The notes: generated by a model not told the origin, from the sequence alone. A stretch of 64,000 nt of DNA from Nakamurella alba (GCF_009707545.1 NZ_WLYK01000002.1:186001-250000), one strand, 5' to 3'. Shown: positions 17,875-27,086, counted from the stretch's first letter. A program made the numbers and translations.

Positions 17875-19350
17875 ATGGGCGACGACATCGCGCAGGTCGA
17901 GTACACGCGGGAGCAGCGGCTGAAGTACCGGCAGAAGGTGCGCCGGTGCCTGGACGTCTTCGAACGCATGCTGGCCGAGCACGCGTTCGACGTGGACACC
18001 CCGCTGACCGGTCTGGAGATCGAGCTCAACCTGGTCAACTCCGAGTGGGCGCCGGACATGGCCAACGCCGTCGTGCTGGAGGCGATCGCCGATCCCGCCT
18101 TCCAGACCGAGCTCGGCCAGTACAACATCGAGCTGAACGTGCCACCGATGCCGCTGGCCGGGGATTCCTTCGCCACGCTGGAGACCACGCTCCGGGCGTC
18201 GCTGGACCACGCCGAGTCCAGGGCGAACGAATCCGGCTCGGAGATCATCATGATCGGCATCCTGCCGACCCTGTTGCCCGAGCACTTCGAAGCCGGCTGG
18301 ATGAGCCACAACCCGCGCTACGAGGCGTTGCAGGACGCCATCTTCGCGCACCGCCGGGAAGACCTGGAACTGGACATCTCCGGGGTCGAGTCGCTCCAGA
18401 TGTACGCCGACACCATCGCTCCCGAGTCCGCGTGCACGAGTGTCCAACTGCACCTGCAGGTCCCGCCCGCCGACTTCGCCGCCACCTGGAACGCCGCGCA
18501 GGCACTGGCCGGGCCGCAGCTCGCGCTCGGCGCCAACTCGCCGTTCCTGTTCGGCAAGCGGCTGTGGGCCGAGACCCGCACCGAGCTCTTCCTGCAGGCC
18601 ACCGACACCCGCTCCCCGGAACTCCGCAACCAGGGGGTCCGACCACCGGTGTTCTTCGGGGAACGCTGGATCACCTCGATCTTCGACCTGTTCGAGGAGA
18701 ACGTCCGGTACTTCCCGGCACTGCTGCCGGAGACCACCGACGAGGACCCGGAGGCCGAGCTCGCCGCCGGCCGGGCACCCCGGCTGCAGGAGCTGCGGCT
18801 GCACAACGGCACGGTCTACCGCTGGAACCGACCGGTCTACGACGTGGTGCAGGGCCGGCCGCACCTGCGGGTGGAGAACCGGGTGCTGCCGGCCGGCCCG
18901 ACCGTCGTCGACGTACTGGCCAATGCCGCCTTCTACTACGGCGCGGTGCGCATGCTGGCGACCGACGACCGACCGGTGTGGACCAAGATGTCCTTCGCCG
19001 CGGCGGAGTCGAACTTCGGCTCCGGCGCCCGGCTCGGGGTCGACGCCACCTTCTATTGGCCAGGCTTCGGCGAGGTGCCGTGGGACGAGCTGATGCTGCG
19101 TCACCTGCTCCCGCTGGCGCACGACGGCCTGGACCGCTGGGGGGTCGACCCGGCCGTCCGGGACCGACTGCTCGGCATCGTCGAGGCCCGCTGCAAACTG
19201 CGCCGCAACGGCTCCTGGTGGCAGTCGGAGACCGTGGCCCGACTGGAGGGCCGCGGCCTGGACCGGATGCAGGCACTGACCGGGATGTTGCACCGCTACT
19301 CGGATCTCATGCACTCCAACGAGCCAGTGCACACCTGGGAACTTCCCTGA
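17875..19350 (+). CDS. Glutamate-cysteine ligase family protein
   Basis: 491 residues from ATG 17875, fixed by GGAGGA at 17865-17870. Features of the actinobacterial GCS2-type family include an N-terminal YTREQRLKYRQKVRRCLD, the acidic metal/glutamate site GLEIELNLVN, QYNIELNVPP, and SVQLHLQVPP followed by ANSPFLFGKRLW. Late conserved segments are RVLPAGPTVVDVLANAAFYYG and WWQSETVARL. It belongs to the ATP-dependent carboxylate-amine ligases; many actinobacterial members of this length are annotated as glutamate-cysteine ligase, but mycothiol producers do not need glutathione, so the true substrate pair is uncertain. It stands alone, divergent from the amidohydrolase. Confidence 0.82.
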   Translation: MGDDIAQVEYTREQRLKYRQKVRRCLDVFERMLAEHAFDVDTPLTGLEIELNLVNSEWAPDMANAVVLEAIADPAFQTELGQYNIELNVPPMPLAGDSFATLETTLRASLDHAESRANESGSEIIMIGILPTLLPEHFEAGWMSHNPRYEALQDAIFAHRREDLELDISGVESLQMYADTIAPESACTSVQLHLQVPPADFAATWNAAQALAGPQLALGANSPFLFGKRLWAETRTELFLQATDTRSPELRNQGVRPPVFFGERWITSIFDLFEENVRYFPALLPETTDEDPEAELAAGRAPRLQELRLHNGTVYRWNRPVYDVVQGRPHLRVENRVLPAGPTVVDVLANAAFYYGAVRMLATDDRPVWTKMSFAAAESNFGSGARLGVDATFYWPGFGEVPWDELMLRHLLPLAHDGLDRWGVDPAVRDRLLGIVEARCKLRRNGSWWQSETVARLEGRGLDRMQALTGMLHRYSDLMHSNEPVHTWELP

Positions 19351-19502
19351 ACCAGCACCGGAACAGCACCTGAACCTGCACCGACCCGGCACACCGACGG
19401 GTGATGTGCGGCACCAGGCTCCGGACACCACTGTTCAGCGACCGGTTAGGCCATTAGGGTGAGGTGGACCGATCGGTCCTGTCAGCTGGGGGAAGTTCTC
19501 GT

Positions 19503-20447
19503 ATGTCCGTACTCACGCGCGCCGGTGCGGCGGTGCTCGGCCTGTTCCTCGTCGCGGGGTGCAGCACGCCGGTGATCGGTGCCGCGGTCCGCGGCACGAC
19601 CGTGCCCACTGCAGCCACCGCCGCGCCCGGTTCGTTGGGGTCCGCGGTGACCACCGGGTCCACCGGGATCACCCGGGCCTCCTCGGCGGCGGTGCCGCCC
19701 ACCGACAGCACCGACAGCACCGACAGCACCGACAGCTCCGTGGACCCCGACAGCGCCGGGTCCGACGGACTGGAGGACCTGCTGGACATCATCGACGACG
19801 GGATCCTCGAGCACACCAGCGCCTCGCTGACGATCACCGTGGACCGGCCCGGCAAGCAGGCCGACCTCGACTGCGCGGTCACGGTGACCTACGACGACAT
19901 CTTCGCCGACGACCTGATGGCGGACTGCGCCGGCAGCACCGGGGACTTCACCCTGCTCCGGGTGGACGACATCGCCTGGTACGGCCCGGCCGATCTCCCG
20001 GGCGGACCGACCGACAGCGGCGGCGGCTACAAGTGGGTGCTGATCGACCCGGGCGCCGGTGTGCCGCTGCAGCTGGGGATGAACCTGCTGGTCCGCACCT
20101 TCGCCGACCTCGCCGACGGCACGGCGATCTGGGACCTGTCCTACTACGCAAGGGATCTCACCGACGCCGGCACCGACACCCTGGAGTCCGGCCCGGCGAA
20201 GCGCTGGACCGCGCACATCGACGGCGGCGAGGTCGCCGACGACTTCGAGCCGGCCGGTCTGCTCTCCGACCCGGGTCGGGACGCGACGGTCGACATCTGG
20301 CTCCGCGACGGGTCGATGACCGGGATGCGCTACCTGGCGTCCTCCTACGGCGCTGACGACACGGCGGTCGAGATGACGGTGACCGGATTCGACGACGCAC
20401 CGCGGATCCAGGCACCCGACATCGCCGACGTCGTCCCGGCGGGCTGA
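19503..20447 (+). CDS. Lipoprotein, first of a tandem paralogous pair
   Basis: 314 residues from ATG 19503, preceded by GGGGGAAG. A lipoprotein signal ends in VAGC (C20), so the mature protein should be lipid-anchored outside the membrane. Then comes a Thr/Ala/Ser linker containing four copies of a 9-nt ACCGACAGC unit, which encodes (TDS)n, at 19701-19736. The folded domain starts near DGLEDLLDIIDDGILEHTSA. It shares its pattern with the next gene: a D-L-L-D helix, a T-x-D-x-P strand and FADLADGTAIWDLS. The layout recalls the LppX/LprG group of lipid-binding lipoproteins, but this is only a fold-level guess. Function unknown. Confidence 0.8.
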   Translation: MSVLTRAGAAVLGLFLVAGCSTPVIGAAVRGTTVPTAATAAPGSLGSAVTTGSTGITRASSAAVPPTDSTDSTDSTDSSVDPDSAGSDGLEDLLDIIDDGILEHTSASLTITVDRPGKQADLDCAVTVTYDDIFADDLMADCAGSTGDFTLLRVDDIAWYGPADLPGGPTDSGGGYKWVLIDPGAGVPLQLGMNLLVRTFADLADGTAIWDLSYYARDLTDAGTDTLESGPAKRWTAHIDGGEVADDFEPAGLLSDPGRDATVDIWLRDGSMTGMRYLASSYGADDTAVEMTVTGFDDAPRIQAPDIADVVPAG

Positions 20448-20451
20448 ACCC

Positions 20452-21480
20452 GTGACCAGGAACCTGCAGCCCGGCGGAATCACGCGCCGCGCCGCGCCCA
20501 TCGGTCTGCTGGCGGCGGCCGTCCTGCTGCTGGGCGCCTGCGGTGACCCGGTTGCCGGGAGCGCCTCCGCCGCAGGCAGCCCTGGCGCCACGATGAGCAG
20601 CAGCCCGCCCGCCGGTGGCTCCGGGACCACCGCACCGTCCCCCACCACCCCGGCGACGACGTCGCCGTCCGCTGTCGCGACGACCGCCACCACCGCCGCG
20701 CCCACGAGCAGCACGCGGTCGACCACCCGGCCGACGACCGCACCCCCGACCACGGCGAGCAGCGCCGCACCCGCCGGCAGCTACGCCGACGTCGACGAAC
20801 TGCTCGACGCGGTGGACAGCGGGGTCGAGCGGCACTCCGGAGCCACCCTGCGGACGGTCACCGACAAACCCGGCGAGGGCGACGACTCCAGCTGCACGAT
20901 CCTGGCCACCTACTCCGGGCCGTGGACGGAGAACTTCTCCGCCGAGTGCATCGGCGACGAGCCGGGCGAGTCCTCCTCGTTCCTGCAGGTGGACGGCACC
21001 ACCTGGGTCAGCGGTCTGCCGGATGCGCCGACCCGCGCGGACGGCACGCCCTACCGCTGGTCGGAGCTGGACCTCGAGCAGGGCGAGGACCTCGAGCTCG
21101 GTGGCCAGAACGCGACCGCGCTGGAGTTCGCGATGCAGTCCTTCAAGAACCTGGCCGACGGGTCGGCGATCTGGGCCTACTCACCGCACGTCGTCGACTT
21201 CGCCTACGCCGGAACGGACAACCTGACCGGGGGGCCGGCCGAGCGCTACAGCATGACCGTCGACGCGCTCGCGCTCGCCCAGTCGGCGAACCCGGACGTG
21301 GAGGGCCCGCCGATGACCGGGTACCTGGACGTCTGGATGCACCCGGCGGACGGCCTGGTGAAGTTCCGCTTCGCCTTCTCCGACGGCGACCGCGAGCAGG
21401 TGACCGGCATGGAGGTCGACAGCTTCGACGACGTGGCGCTCAGCGCACCGGCTCCGGAGGACGTCGCGCCGACGGGGTGA
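20452..21480 (+). CDS. Lipoprotein, second of a tandem paralogous pair
   Basis: 342 residues from GTG 20452, four bases after the preceding stop. The lipobox is LGAC (C30), followed by about 75 residues of Ser/Thr/Pro/Ala linker. The domain part (DVDELLDAVDSGVERHSGAT, FKNLADGSAIWAYS, TGYLDVWMHPADGLVKFRF) aligns by eye with the upstream lipoprotein across its length, so the pair arose by tandem duplication. Both are probably secreted and lipid-anchored. The last 41 bases overlap the end of the Baeyer-Villiger gene on the other strand. Function unknown. Confidence 0.8.
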   Translation: MTRNLQPGGITRRAAPIGLLAAAVLLLGACGDPVAGSASAAGSPGATMSSSPPAGGSGTTAPSPTTPATTSPSAVATTATTAAPTSSTRSTTRPTTAPPTTASSAAPAGSYADVDELLDAVDSGVERHSGATLRTVTDKPGEGDDSSCTILATYSGPWTENFSAECIGDEPGESSSFLQVDGTTWVSGLPDAPTRADGTPYRWSELDLEQGEDLELGGQNATALEFAMQSFKNLADGSAIWAYSPHVVDFAYAGTDNLTGGPAERYSMTVDALALAQSANPDVEGPPMTGYLDVWMHPADGLVKFRFAFSDGDREQVTGMEVDSFDDVALSAPAPEDVAPTG

Positions 21481-23395
21481 GCACCGGAGCGACGTCGAAG
21501 TCGGCCAGGTCCGGCCGGTGGGTCATCCGCCAGTACTCCGGCACCGGCCACGGCGAGTTGGTGACCACCCGGCCGGCGGCGTTGCGGTAGTAGTTCTGCA
21601 CCCCGTCGATGCCGTAGACCATCTTGGTGTTCGCCTCGTCGAGCGCGAGATTGTAGGCACGGAAGGGCTCCTCGCGGCACTCGACGGATGCGAGGTCGTC
21701 CCGCACCATCGTCACCAGCAGCTCGCTGATGTACCGCGCCTGCGCCTCGGCGACGGTGATGAAGCTGCCGCCCGGCGGGTTGGTGTTCGGCCCGAAGAGG
21801 TGGAACAGGTTCGGGAACCCGGGCGAGGTGATCCCCAGGTAGGCGCGGCCGTCGTCGTCGTGCCACTCCTCGCGCAGGCTGTGCCCGTCCCGGCCGGTCA
21901 GCTCCATCGGGAACAGGAACCGCTGCTGGGCGAAACCGGTGCACAGCACCAGGGTGTCGATCTCCCGGCGGTCGCCGTCGGTGGTCACCACCTCGGTCGC
22001 GGTCAGCTCCGCGATGCCGGTGCGCAGCAGCTCGACGTCGTCCCGCCGGATGGTGGAGAACCAGCCGTTGTCCAGCAGCAGTCGCTTGCCCATCACCGGG
22101 AAGTCCGGCAGCGTCGCCTCGATCAGGTCGCCCCGACCCCGCAGCTGCGCGGTCAGGTAGGAGGTGAGCGCGGACCGGAAGTACTGGTTGAGCGCGTTGA
22201 CCGAGCGCCCGTCGTCGGACCACTCCGGGTCGACGGCCTGCAACCCGTAGAGCCGCTCCGAGTACACCCAGAACAGCCGGAACCGGTACCAGCTCCGGTA
22301 GAACGGCACGTGGTCGAACAGCCACTGGTGGTGCGGCCCGGTGGCCGAGAAGTAGTCCGGGTGCGGCGAGACCCACTGCGGGGTGCGCTGCAGCACGGTG
22401 AGCTGCGCCGTCTCGTCGGCGATGGCGCAGACCAGCTGCATGGCGGTGGCGCCGCTGCCGAGCACCGCGACCTTCCGGCCGCGCAGGTCGAGATCGTCGG
22501 GCCATTGCGCGGAATGGACCACCCGGCCGCGGAACTCGTCGCGACCGGGCAGGTCCGGGATCTTCGGCCGGTTGTGCAGTCCGACCGCGGTCACCAGCGC
22601 GGTGCCGGTGACCTCCTGCTCGCGGCCGTCGGCACCCGCCACCACGACCTTCCAGGTGCCGGCCTCCTGGTCCCAGATCGCGCGGCGCGCCTCGACACCG
22701 AACCGGATGTGCTCGCGGATGCCGAAGGAGTCGGCGAGATCGGTGAAGTAGCGGGCGATCTCCGGCTGCCGGGCGAACATCTCCGACCACGGTCCGGGAG
22801 CGTAGGACACCGAGTAGAGATCGCTCGGGATGTCCACCCGGACACCGGGATACCGGTTCTCCCACCAGGTCCCGCCGACCTCGGAGTTCTTCTCCAGGAC
22901 GGTGAACGGGATCCCGGCGCGGGCGCAGTTGATCGCGGCCAGCAGGCCGGACACGCCGGCGCCGACGATGACCACCGAGAAGTCACGGCCGCTCGCCGCG
23001 AGCAGGCCGCTGACGTCCTGCGGCACGTACGGCGCGAACCCGCTCTGCTCGGCCACGATCGGCGCGACCGACGCGGGCACCCGTTCGCCCAGCGACGTCG
23101 ACATCAGCGTGGTGAGCACGTCGTCCGTCGGGCGCGGCACGGCGGCCGGACGGCCGGCGTGCCAGGCCGCGACCGCGTCCACCACCGCCTGCCGGATCTC
23201 CGCCTGCACGTCGTCGGAGAACCCACCGTCGACCTGCAGGTCGAACCCGCGGATCTTCGCCGGGCGGTAGGCCTCGCCGAGCCACCGCTCGTCACCGGTC
23301 AGCTGGTACAGCAGCGGCACCAGCACCGGCAGGTGCGCCGCCCCGATGGCCTCGACCAGCCGGTCACGGTCGAGATCGGTGTCTGGTGGGATCAT
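21440..23395 (-). CDS. Baeyer-Villiger monooxygenase with N-terminal extension (4-hydroxyacetophenone monooxygenase-like)
   Basis: 651 residues from ATG 23395, with GGAGAACGAG upstream; the open frame continues upstream into the neighbouring gene without a start signal. About 135 residues (LPVLVPLLYQLTGDERWL, YRPAKIRGFD) precede the first Rossmann motif GAGVSG (145-150). This extension and the total length match hydroxyacetophenone-type enzymes rather than cyclohexanone monooxygenases. The Baeyer-Villiger fingerprint FRGRVVHSAQWP is at 288-299 and the NADPH loop GSGATA at 313-318. It would insert one oxygen next to a ketone using FAD, NADPH and O2. It ends a three-gene string with an LLM oxidoreductase and an acyl-CoA dehydrogenase. 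Confidence 0.93.
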   Translation of the reverse strand: MIPPDTDLDRDRLVEAIGAAHLPVLVPLLYQLTGDERWLGEAYRPAKIRGFDLQVDGGFSDDVQAEIRQAVVDAVAAWHAGRPAAVPRPTDDVLTTLMSTSLGERVPASVAPIVAEQSGFAPYVPQDVSGLLAASGRDFSVVIVGAGVSGLLAAINCARAGIPFTVLEKNSEVGGTWWENRYPGVRVDIPSDLYSVSYAPGPWSEMFARQPEIARYFTDLADSFGIREHIRFGVEARRAIWDQEAGTWKVVVAGADGREQEVTGTALVTAVGLHNRPKIPDLPGRDEFRGRVVHSAQWPDDLDLRGRKVAVLGSGATAMQLVCAIADETAQLTVLQRTPQWVSPHPDYFSATGPHHQWLFDHVPFYRSWYRFRLFWVYSERLYGLQAVDPEWSDDGRSVNALNQYFRSALTSYLTAQLRGRGDLIEATLPDFPVMGKRLLLDNGWFSTIRRDDVELLRTGIAELTATEVVTTDGDRREIDTLVLCTGFAQQRFLFPMELTGRDGHSLREEWHDDDGRAYLGITSPGFPNLFHLFGPNTNPPGGSFITVAEAQARYISELLVTMVRDDLASVECREEPFRAYNLALDEANTKMVYGIDGVQNYYRNAAGRVVTNSPWPVPEYWRMTHRPDLADFDVAPVLTPSARRPPEPVR

Positions 23396-23405
23396 CTCGT
23401 TCTCC

Positions 23406-24524
23406 TCAGGACTGCGCCGGGACTGCCGGGACATGCGCGTGGGCGTCGAGCAGGTCGCGCAGCGCGGCGACGTCCTCGACCCGGCGGGTGTGCTCCGCGG
23501 CCAGTGGTTCGACGTTGAGCAGGGTGACGCCGGCCGCCCGCAGCGCGGTGACCCGCTCCCGGAGCTGGTCGACGGTGCCGACCAGCGCGGTGGCGGCGAC
23601 CAGGTCGTCGGGGACGGCGGCGGCCGCCTCGGCCATCCGGCCGGCCAGGAACAGGTCCTGGATCTTCTCCGCGGCCTCCGGGTAGCCGTAGCGCACGGCC
23701 AGGTCGTTGTAGAAGTTGTGACCGCGCGAGCCCATCCCGCCGATGTACAGGGCCAGCTTCGCCCGCACCTGCGGCAGCAGCGGCTCGGTGTCCTCGCCGA
23801 CGGCCAGCGGCAGCCGGACCACGACATCCAGCGATCCCAGTGCGGGGTCCCGCCTTGCCGCACCGGCGTCCAGCGCCGCGCCCCAGACCTGACGGGCCGC
23901 ACCCGGGTGGAAGAAGATCGGCTCCCAGCCCTCGGCCAGCTCGGCCGCCAGCTCGACGTTGGCCGGCCCGATCGCGGCCACGGTGATCGGGATCCGGTCC
24001 CGGACCGGGCGGTTGATCAGCTTCAGCGGCTTGCCCTCGCCGGTGCCGAGGCCGGCGGGAAGCGGTACCTGGTAGTGCTTCCCGGCGTGGACGAGCTTGT
24101 CCCGGCGCCACACCTGACGGCAGATGTCGATGACCTCACGGGTCCGGGCCAGCGGCGCGTCGTAGCGCACGCCGTGGAAGCCTTCCACCACCTGTGGCCC
24201 GGAGGCCCCGATGCCGAGCCGGAACCGGCCGTCGGACACGTAGTCCAGGCCGGCCGCGGTCATCGCCGTCGTGGTGGGCGTGCGGGCGTAGACGGACAGG
24301 ATCCCGGTGGCCAGTTCGATGGTCCGGGTCCGCGCGGCCAGGTAGCCGAGCTGACTGACGGCATCGAAGGTGTAGGCCTCGCTGAACGTCGCCGAGTCCA
24401 GTCCGACCGTCTCGAGATCGGCGATCTCCCCGGCGATCTCGCCGATCGGCCGGCCGTGGCCGACGATCGTGCCGATCCGCGTGCGCACCGCCGGCCCGTC
24501 CCCGGACCCGTTCACCTGGCTCAC
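23406..24524 (-). CDS. LLM-class (probably F420-dependent) flavin oxidoreductase
   Basis: 372 residues from GTG 24524, which overlaps the acyl-CoA dehydrogenase stop as GTGA. The luciferase-like TIM barrel shows RTRTIELATGILSVYARTP, DYVSDGRFRLGIGASGPQVV and EGFHGVRYDAPLARTREVID, all typical of F420-dependent LLM enzymes such as MSMEG_2906-like proteins. Whether F420 or FMN is used cannot be decided by eye. The Baeyer-Villiger gene starts 10 nt downstream, so the oxidoreductase probably works on the same compound, for example producing or reducing a ketone (inference). Confidence 0.9.
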   Translation of the reverse strand: MSQVNGSGDGPAVRTRIGTIVGHGRPIGEIAGEIADLETVGLDSATFSEAYTFDAVSQLGYLAARTRTIELATGILSVYARTPTTTAMTAAGLDYVSDGRFRLGIGASGPQVVEGFHGVRYDAPLARTREVIDICRQVWRRDKLVHAGKHYQVPLPAGLGTGEGKPLKLINRPVRDRIPITVAAIGPANVELAAELAEGWEPIFFHPGAARQVWGAALDAGAARRDPALGSLDVVVRLPLAVGEDTEPLLPQVRAKLALYIGGMGSRGHNFYNDLAVRYGYPEAAEKIQDLFLAGRMAEAAAAVPDDLVAATALVGTVDQLRERVTALRAAGVTLLNVEPLAAEHTRRVEDVAALRDLLDAHAHVPAVPAQS

Positions 24525-25696
24525 AGTCCCAGTCCCCTTCCGATGACTTCCTTCATGATCTCGGTGGTCCCGCCGTAGATGCGGGTGATGCGGGCATCGG
24601 CCCAGGCGCGGGCGATCGGGTACTCCAGCATGTAGCCGTAGCCTCCGAAGAGCTGCAGGCAGCGGTCCACCACCCGGCCCTGCAGCTCCGTGCACCACCA
24701 TTTGGCCTTGGCGGCGTCCTCCGCCGACAGCTCACCGGCGTTGTGCAGCCGGACGCACTCGTCGACGAAGGTCTGGGCGACGTCGATCTCGGTGGCGATC
24801 TCGGCCAGCACGAACCGGTTGTGCTGGAAGGTGCCGATCGGCCGGCCGAAGGCCTTGCGCGCCAGCACGTACTCCAGCGTCTGCTCCAGCGCGGTCCGCG
24901 CCGCTGCCAGCCCGATGACCGCGATCCCCAACCGCTCCTGTGACAGGTTCACCATCAGGCTGCGGAACCCGCCGTCCTCGGTGCCCAGGAGGTTCGCCAC
25001 CGGGACCCGGACGTCGGTGAAGGACAACTCGGCGGTGTCCTGCGCGTGCTGGCCGACCTTCTCCAGGTTGCGGCCACGCCCGAAGCCGGCCATGCCGCGT
25101 TCGAGCACGAGAAGACCGATGCGGTGCCGCTTCTCCGGCTCGCCGGCAGCCCCCGTCCCGGCCGGTGCGATGATCCGGACGGCGGTGATCACCAGGTCGG
25201 CGTTGATCCCGTTGCTGATGAAGGTCTTGGCGCCGTTGACCAGGTAGTGCTCACCGTCGCGGACCGCGGTGGTGGCGATCGCGGCGAGGTCGGAGCCGGT
25301 CCCCGGTTCGGTCATGGCCACCGCGGTGATCAGCTCGCCGCTGACCAGACCCGGCATCCACCGAGCACTCTGCTCCTCGTTCGCCAGGTGCAGCAGGTAG
25401 GGCAGGCAGATGTCGTTGTGCGTCGCGATACCGAGCCCGGCACCGCTGACGCCGGCGGCCGCGATCTCCTCCGCGATCACGGCGTTGAACCGGAAGTCGT
25501 CGACACCGCCGCCGCCGAACCGCTCCGGCACCGCCATGCCGAGGAACCCGTGGGCACCGGCGGCGGTGAACAGCTCCCGCGGCACGATGCCGTCGGACTC
25601 CCACTTCTCGCGGTGCGGGACCACCTCCTCGAGCAGGAAGCGACGGAAGGAGGACCGGAACTCCTCGTGCTCCGGCTCGAACAGCGTGCGCCTCAC
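24521..25696 (-). CDS. Acyl-CoA dehydrogenase
   Basis: 391 residues from GTG 25696; no strong ribosome site is visible. The full acyl-CoA dehydrogenase fold is present: EEVVPHREKWESDG, the FAD segment AVAMTEPGTGSDLA, AKTFISNGINADL, the helical C-domain with ARKAFGRPIGTFQHNRF, and the ending LFGGYGYMLEYPIARAWADA followed by RITRIYGGTTEIMKEVIG. The expected catalytic base region ARITRIYGGTTEI is intact. It performs the first alpha,beta-dehydrogenation of beta-oxidation. It leads the operon with the LLM and Baeyer-Villiger genes; a candidate promoter lies at 25829-25858. Confidence 0.95.
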   Translation of the reverse strand: MRRTLFEPEHEEFRSSFRRFLLEEVVPHREKWESDGIVPRELFTAAGAHGFLGMAVPERFGGGGVDDFRFNAVIAEEIAAAGVSGAGLGIATHNDICLPYLLHLANEEQSARWMPGLVSGELITAVAMTEPGTGSDLAAIATTAVRDGEHYLVNGAKTFISNGINADLVITAVRIIAPAGTGAAGEPEKRHRIGLLVLERGMAGFGRGRNLEKVGQHAQDTAELSFTDVRVPVANLLGTEDGGFRSLMVNLSQERLGIAVIGLAAARTALEQTLEYVLARKAFGRPIGTFQHNRFVLAEIATEIDVAQTFVDECVRLHNAGELSAEDAAKAKWWCTELQGRVVDRCLQLFGGYGYMLEYPIARAWADARITRIYGGTTEIMKEVIGRGLGL

Positions 25697-25828
25697 GGCT
25701 GCGCCCGTCTAGCTGCCTGTCCGGCTGCCGGCCCTGCTGCGTGATGTCCCATGACTGTTCCTCCTGCGCAGCGTCGCGCGACCAGCACGTGAAGATCGAT
25801 TCCACACCCTAGCGCGGATGCTTCTGGG

Positions 25829-25858
25829 AACATAGCAGTTCACGGCCAGTGAGGTTAA
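25829..25858 (-). promoter_or_regulatory. Candidate promoter of the acyl-CoA dehydrogenase-LLM-BVMO operon
   Basis: Reading the minus strand, TTAACC (25858-25853) and TATGTT (25834-25829) are separated by 18 nt. The -10 is embedded in a GAAC-N6-GTTC inverted repeat (25828-25841). This is the only promoter-like pair in the 199-bp gap between the operon and the end of the double TetR gene. It is weaker than the other promoters listed here. Confidence 0.4.
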
Positions 25859-25895
25859 ACCTGCTTCTGCGGCGATCGGTGCCGCGCGGGCAGGG

Positions 25896-27086
25896 TCAGG
25901 CGAAGATGGCGGCGTGCGCCAGGGCCCGCAGATCGGCGCCGATGCCGGGGCGGGCGCGCAGAGCCGGGATCTGCACGACCTCGTTGATCAGCGAGATCGT
26001 GGTCTGCGAGAAGGCCCGCGCCTCGGCGGGGCCGAGCTCGGGCCGCAGCGCGGAGAGGGCCACCACCCATTCCTCGACGTACTCGCGCTCGCTCTTGCGG
26101 ATCGTGTGCTGCACCGGGGCCGGGAGGTAGATCAGGTCGGCGGCCAGAATGCCGAGCAGGCGGCGGTGCGGCCCGAGCGCCAGTTCGACGTAGGAGTCGA
26201 TCAAGATCTCCAGTGCGAGCGCGTCGGTCGGTGCCCCGGACAGCCGATGCCAGGTGAGGTAGTGCGCACCCTCGATGCCGCGCTCCAGCGCCGCCTGCAG
26301 CAGCTCGGCCTTGCTCGAGAAGTACTGGTAGACGGTCGCGATCGCCGCATCGGCGGCCTCGGCGATGTCCTCGATGGTGACCGCGTAGTACCCACGGGTG
26401 TCGAACAACCGGATCGCCGCCTCCAGGATCCGTTCCCGGCGCCCGGCCGGCCGCCGGGGCGGGTCGGCGTCGTCCTCGCGGCCCTCGGCGTCCCCGGGAG
26501 CGTCTCGTGCGGTCAGCTCGACACCCACCACCGCCCGCGCCATGGCCTGCAGCGATGCGACCACCCGGGCCGCCTCGATGGCCGAGCGGTACTCCCGGGA
26601 ACTGGCGAAGATGGCGAGCAGACACCAACTGAGCAACCGGATGTCGGCGTCGTCCAGCTCCGGGCGGACGCCGCGCACGATGCCCGCGGTCACCCGGCCC
26701 ACCTCGCGCAGCCGGTGGCGGAAGTCCTGCTGGTCGTCCCCGGTGAGGTGGCGGCGCTCCCGCTTCCAGAGCAGGGCCTCGTCCACCTCCACGACCAACG
26801 CCCCCATGCCGGACAGGAACGCCTCGAACTTCTCCTGCGGACCGCCGTCGAGATCCGCGGCCTGCCGGACGACGCCCTCGATCAGCACCAGCTGGCCGGT
26901 GAGCGCCTGCGCCAGCAGGTCGTGCTTGTTGCGGAAGTGCCGGTACAGCGCGGGACCGGTCACCCCGACCGCGGTGGCCAGGTCGTCCATCGAGACGTTG
27001 TGGTAGCCGAACTCCTGGAACAGCCGGGACGACGCCTCGATCAGCTGTGCCTTCCGGGACGACTGCCGGACCGGTCGCGCCATCAT
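25896..27086 (-). CDS. Double-domain TetR-family regulator
   Basis: 396 residues from ATG 27086, with GGAGGGG about 10 nt upstream. Two complete TetR units lie in one chain. The first HTH (residues ~10-60) contains EFGYHNVSMDDLATAVGVTG and PALYRHFRNKHDLL. The second (~215-265) contains RGYYAVTIEDIAEAADA and IATVYQYFSSKAELL. Each is followed by a helical ligand/dimerisation domain, joined by an Asp/Arg-rich linker at ~195-212. Normal TetR proteins are ~200 residues and act as dimers, so this one could cover two half-sites as a monomer or four as a dimer. It lies between the acyl-CoA dehydrogenase operon and a divergent enoyl-CoA hydratase and probably controls one or both. Confidence 0.88.
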   Translation of the reverse strand: MMARPVRQSSRKAQLIEASSRLFQEFGYHNVSMDDLATAVGVTGPALYRHFRNKHDLLAQALTGQLVLIEGVVRQAADLDGGPQEKFEAFLSGMGALVVEVDEALLWKRERRHLTGDDQQDFRHRLREVGRVTAGIVRGVRPELDDADIRLLSWCLLAIFASSREYRSAIEAARVVASLQAMARAVVGVELTARDAPGDAEGREDDADPPRRPAGRRERILEAAIRLFDTRGYYAVTIEDIAEAADAAIATVYQYFSSKAELLQAALERGIEGAHYLTWHRLSGAPTDALALEILIDSYVELALGPHRRLLGILAADLIYLPAPVQHTIRKSEREYVEEWVVALSALRPELGPAEARAFSQTTISLINEVVQIPALRARPGIGADLRALAHAAIFA

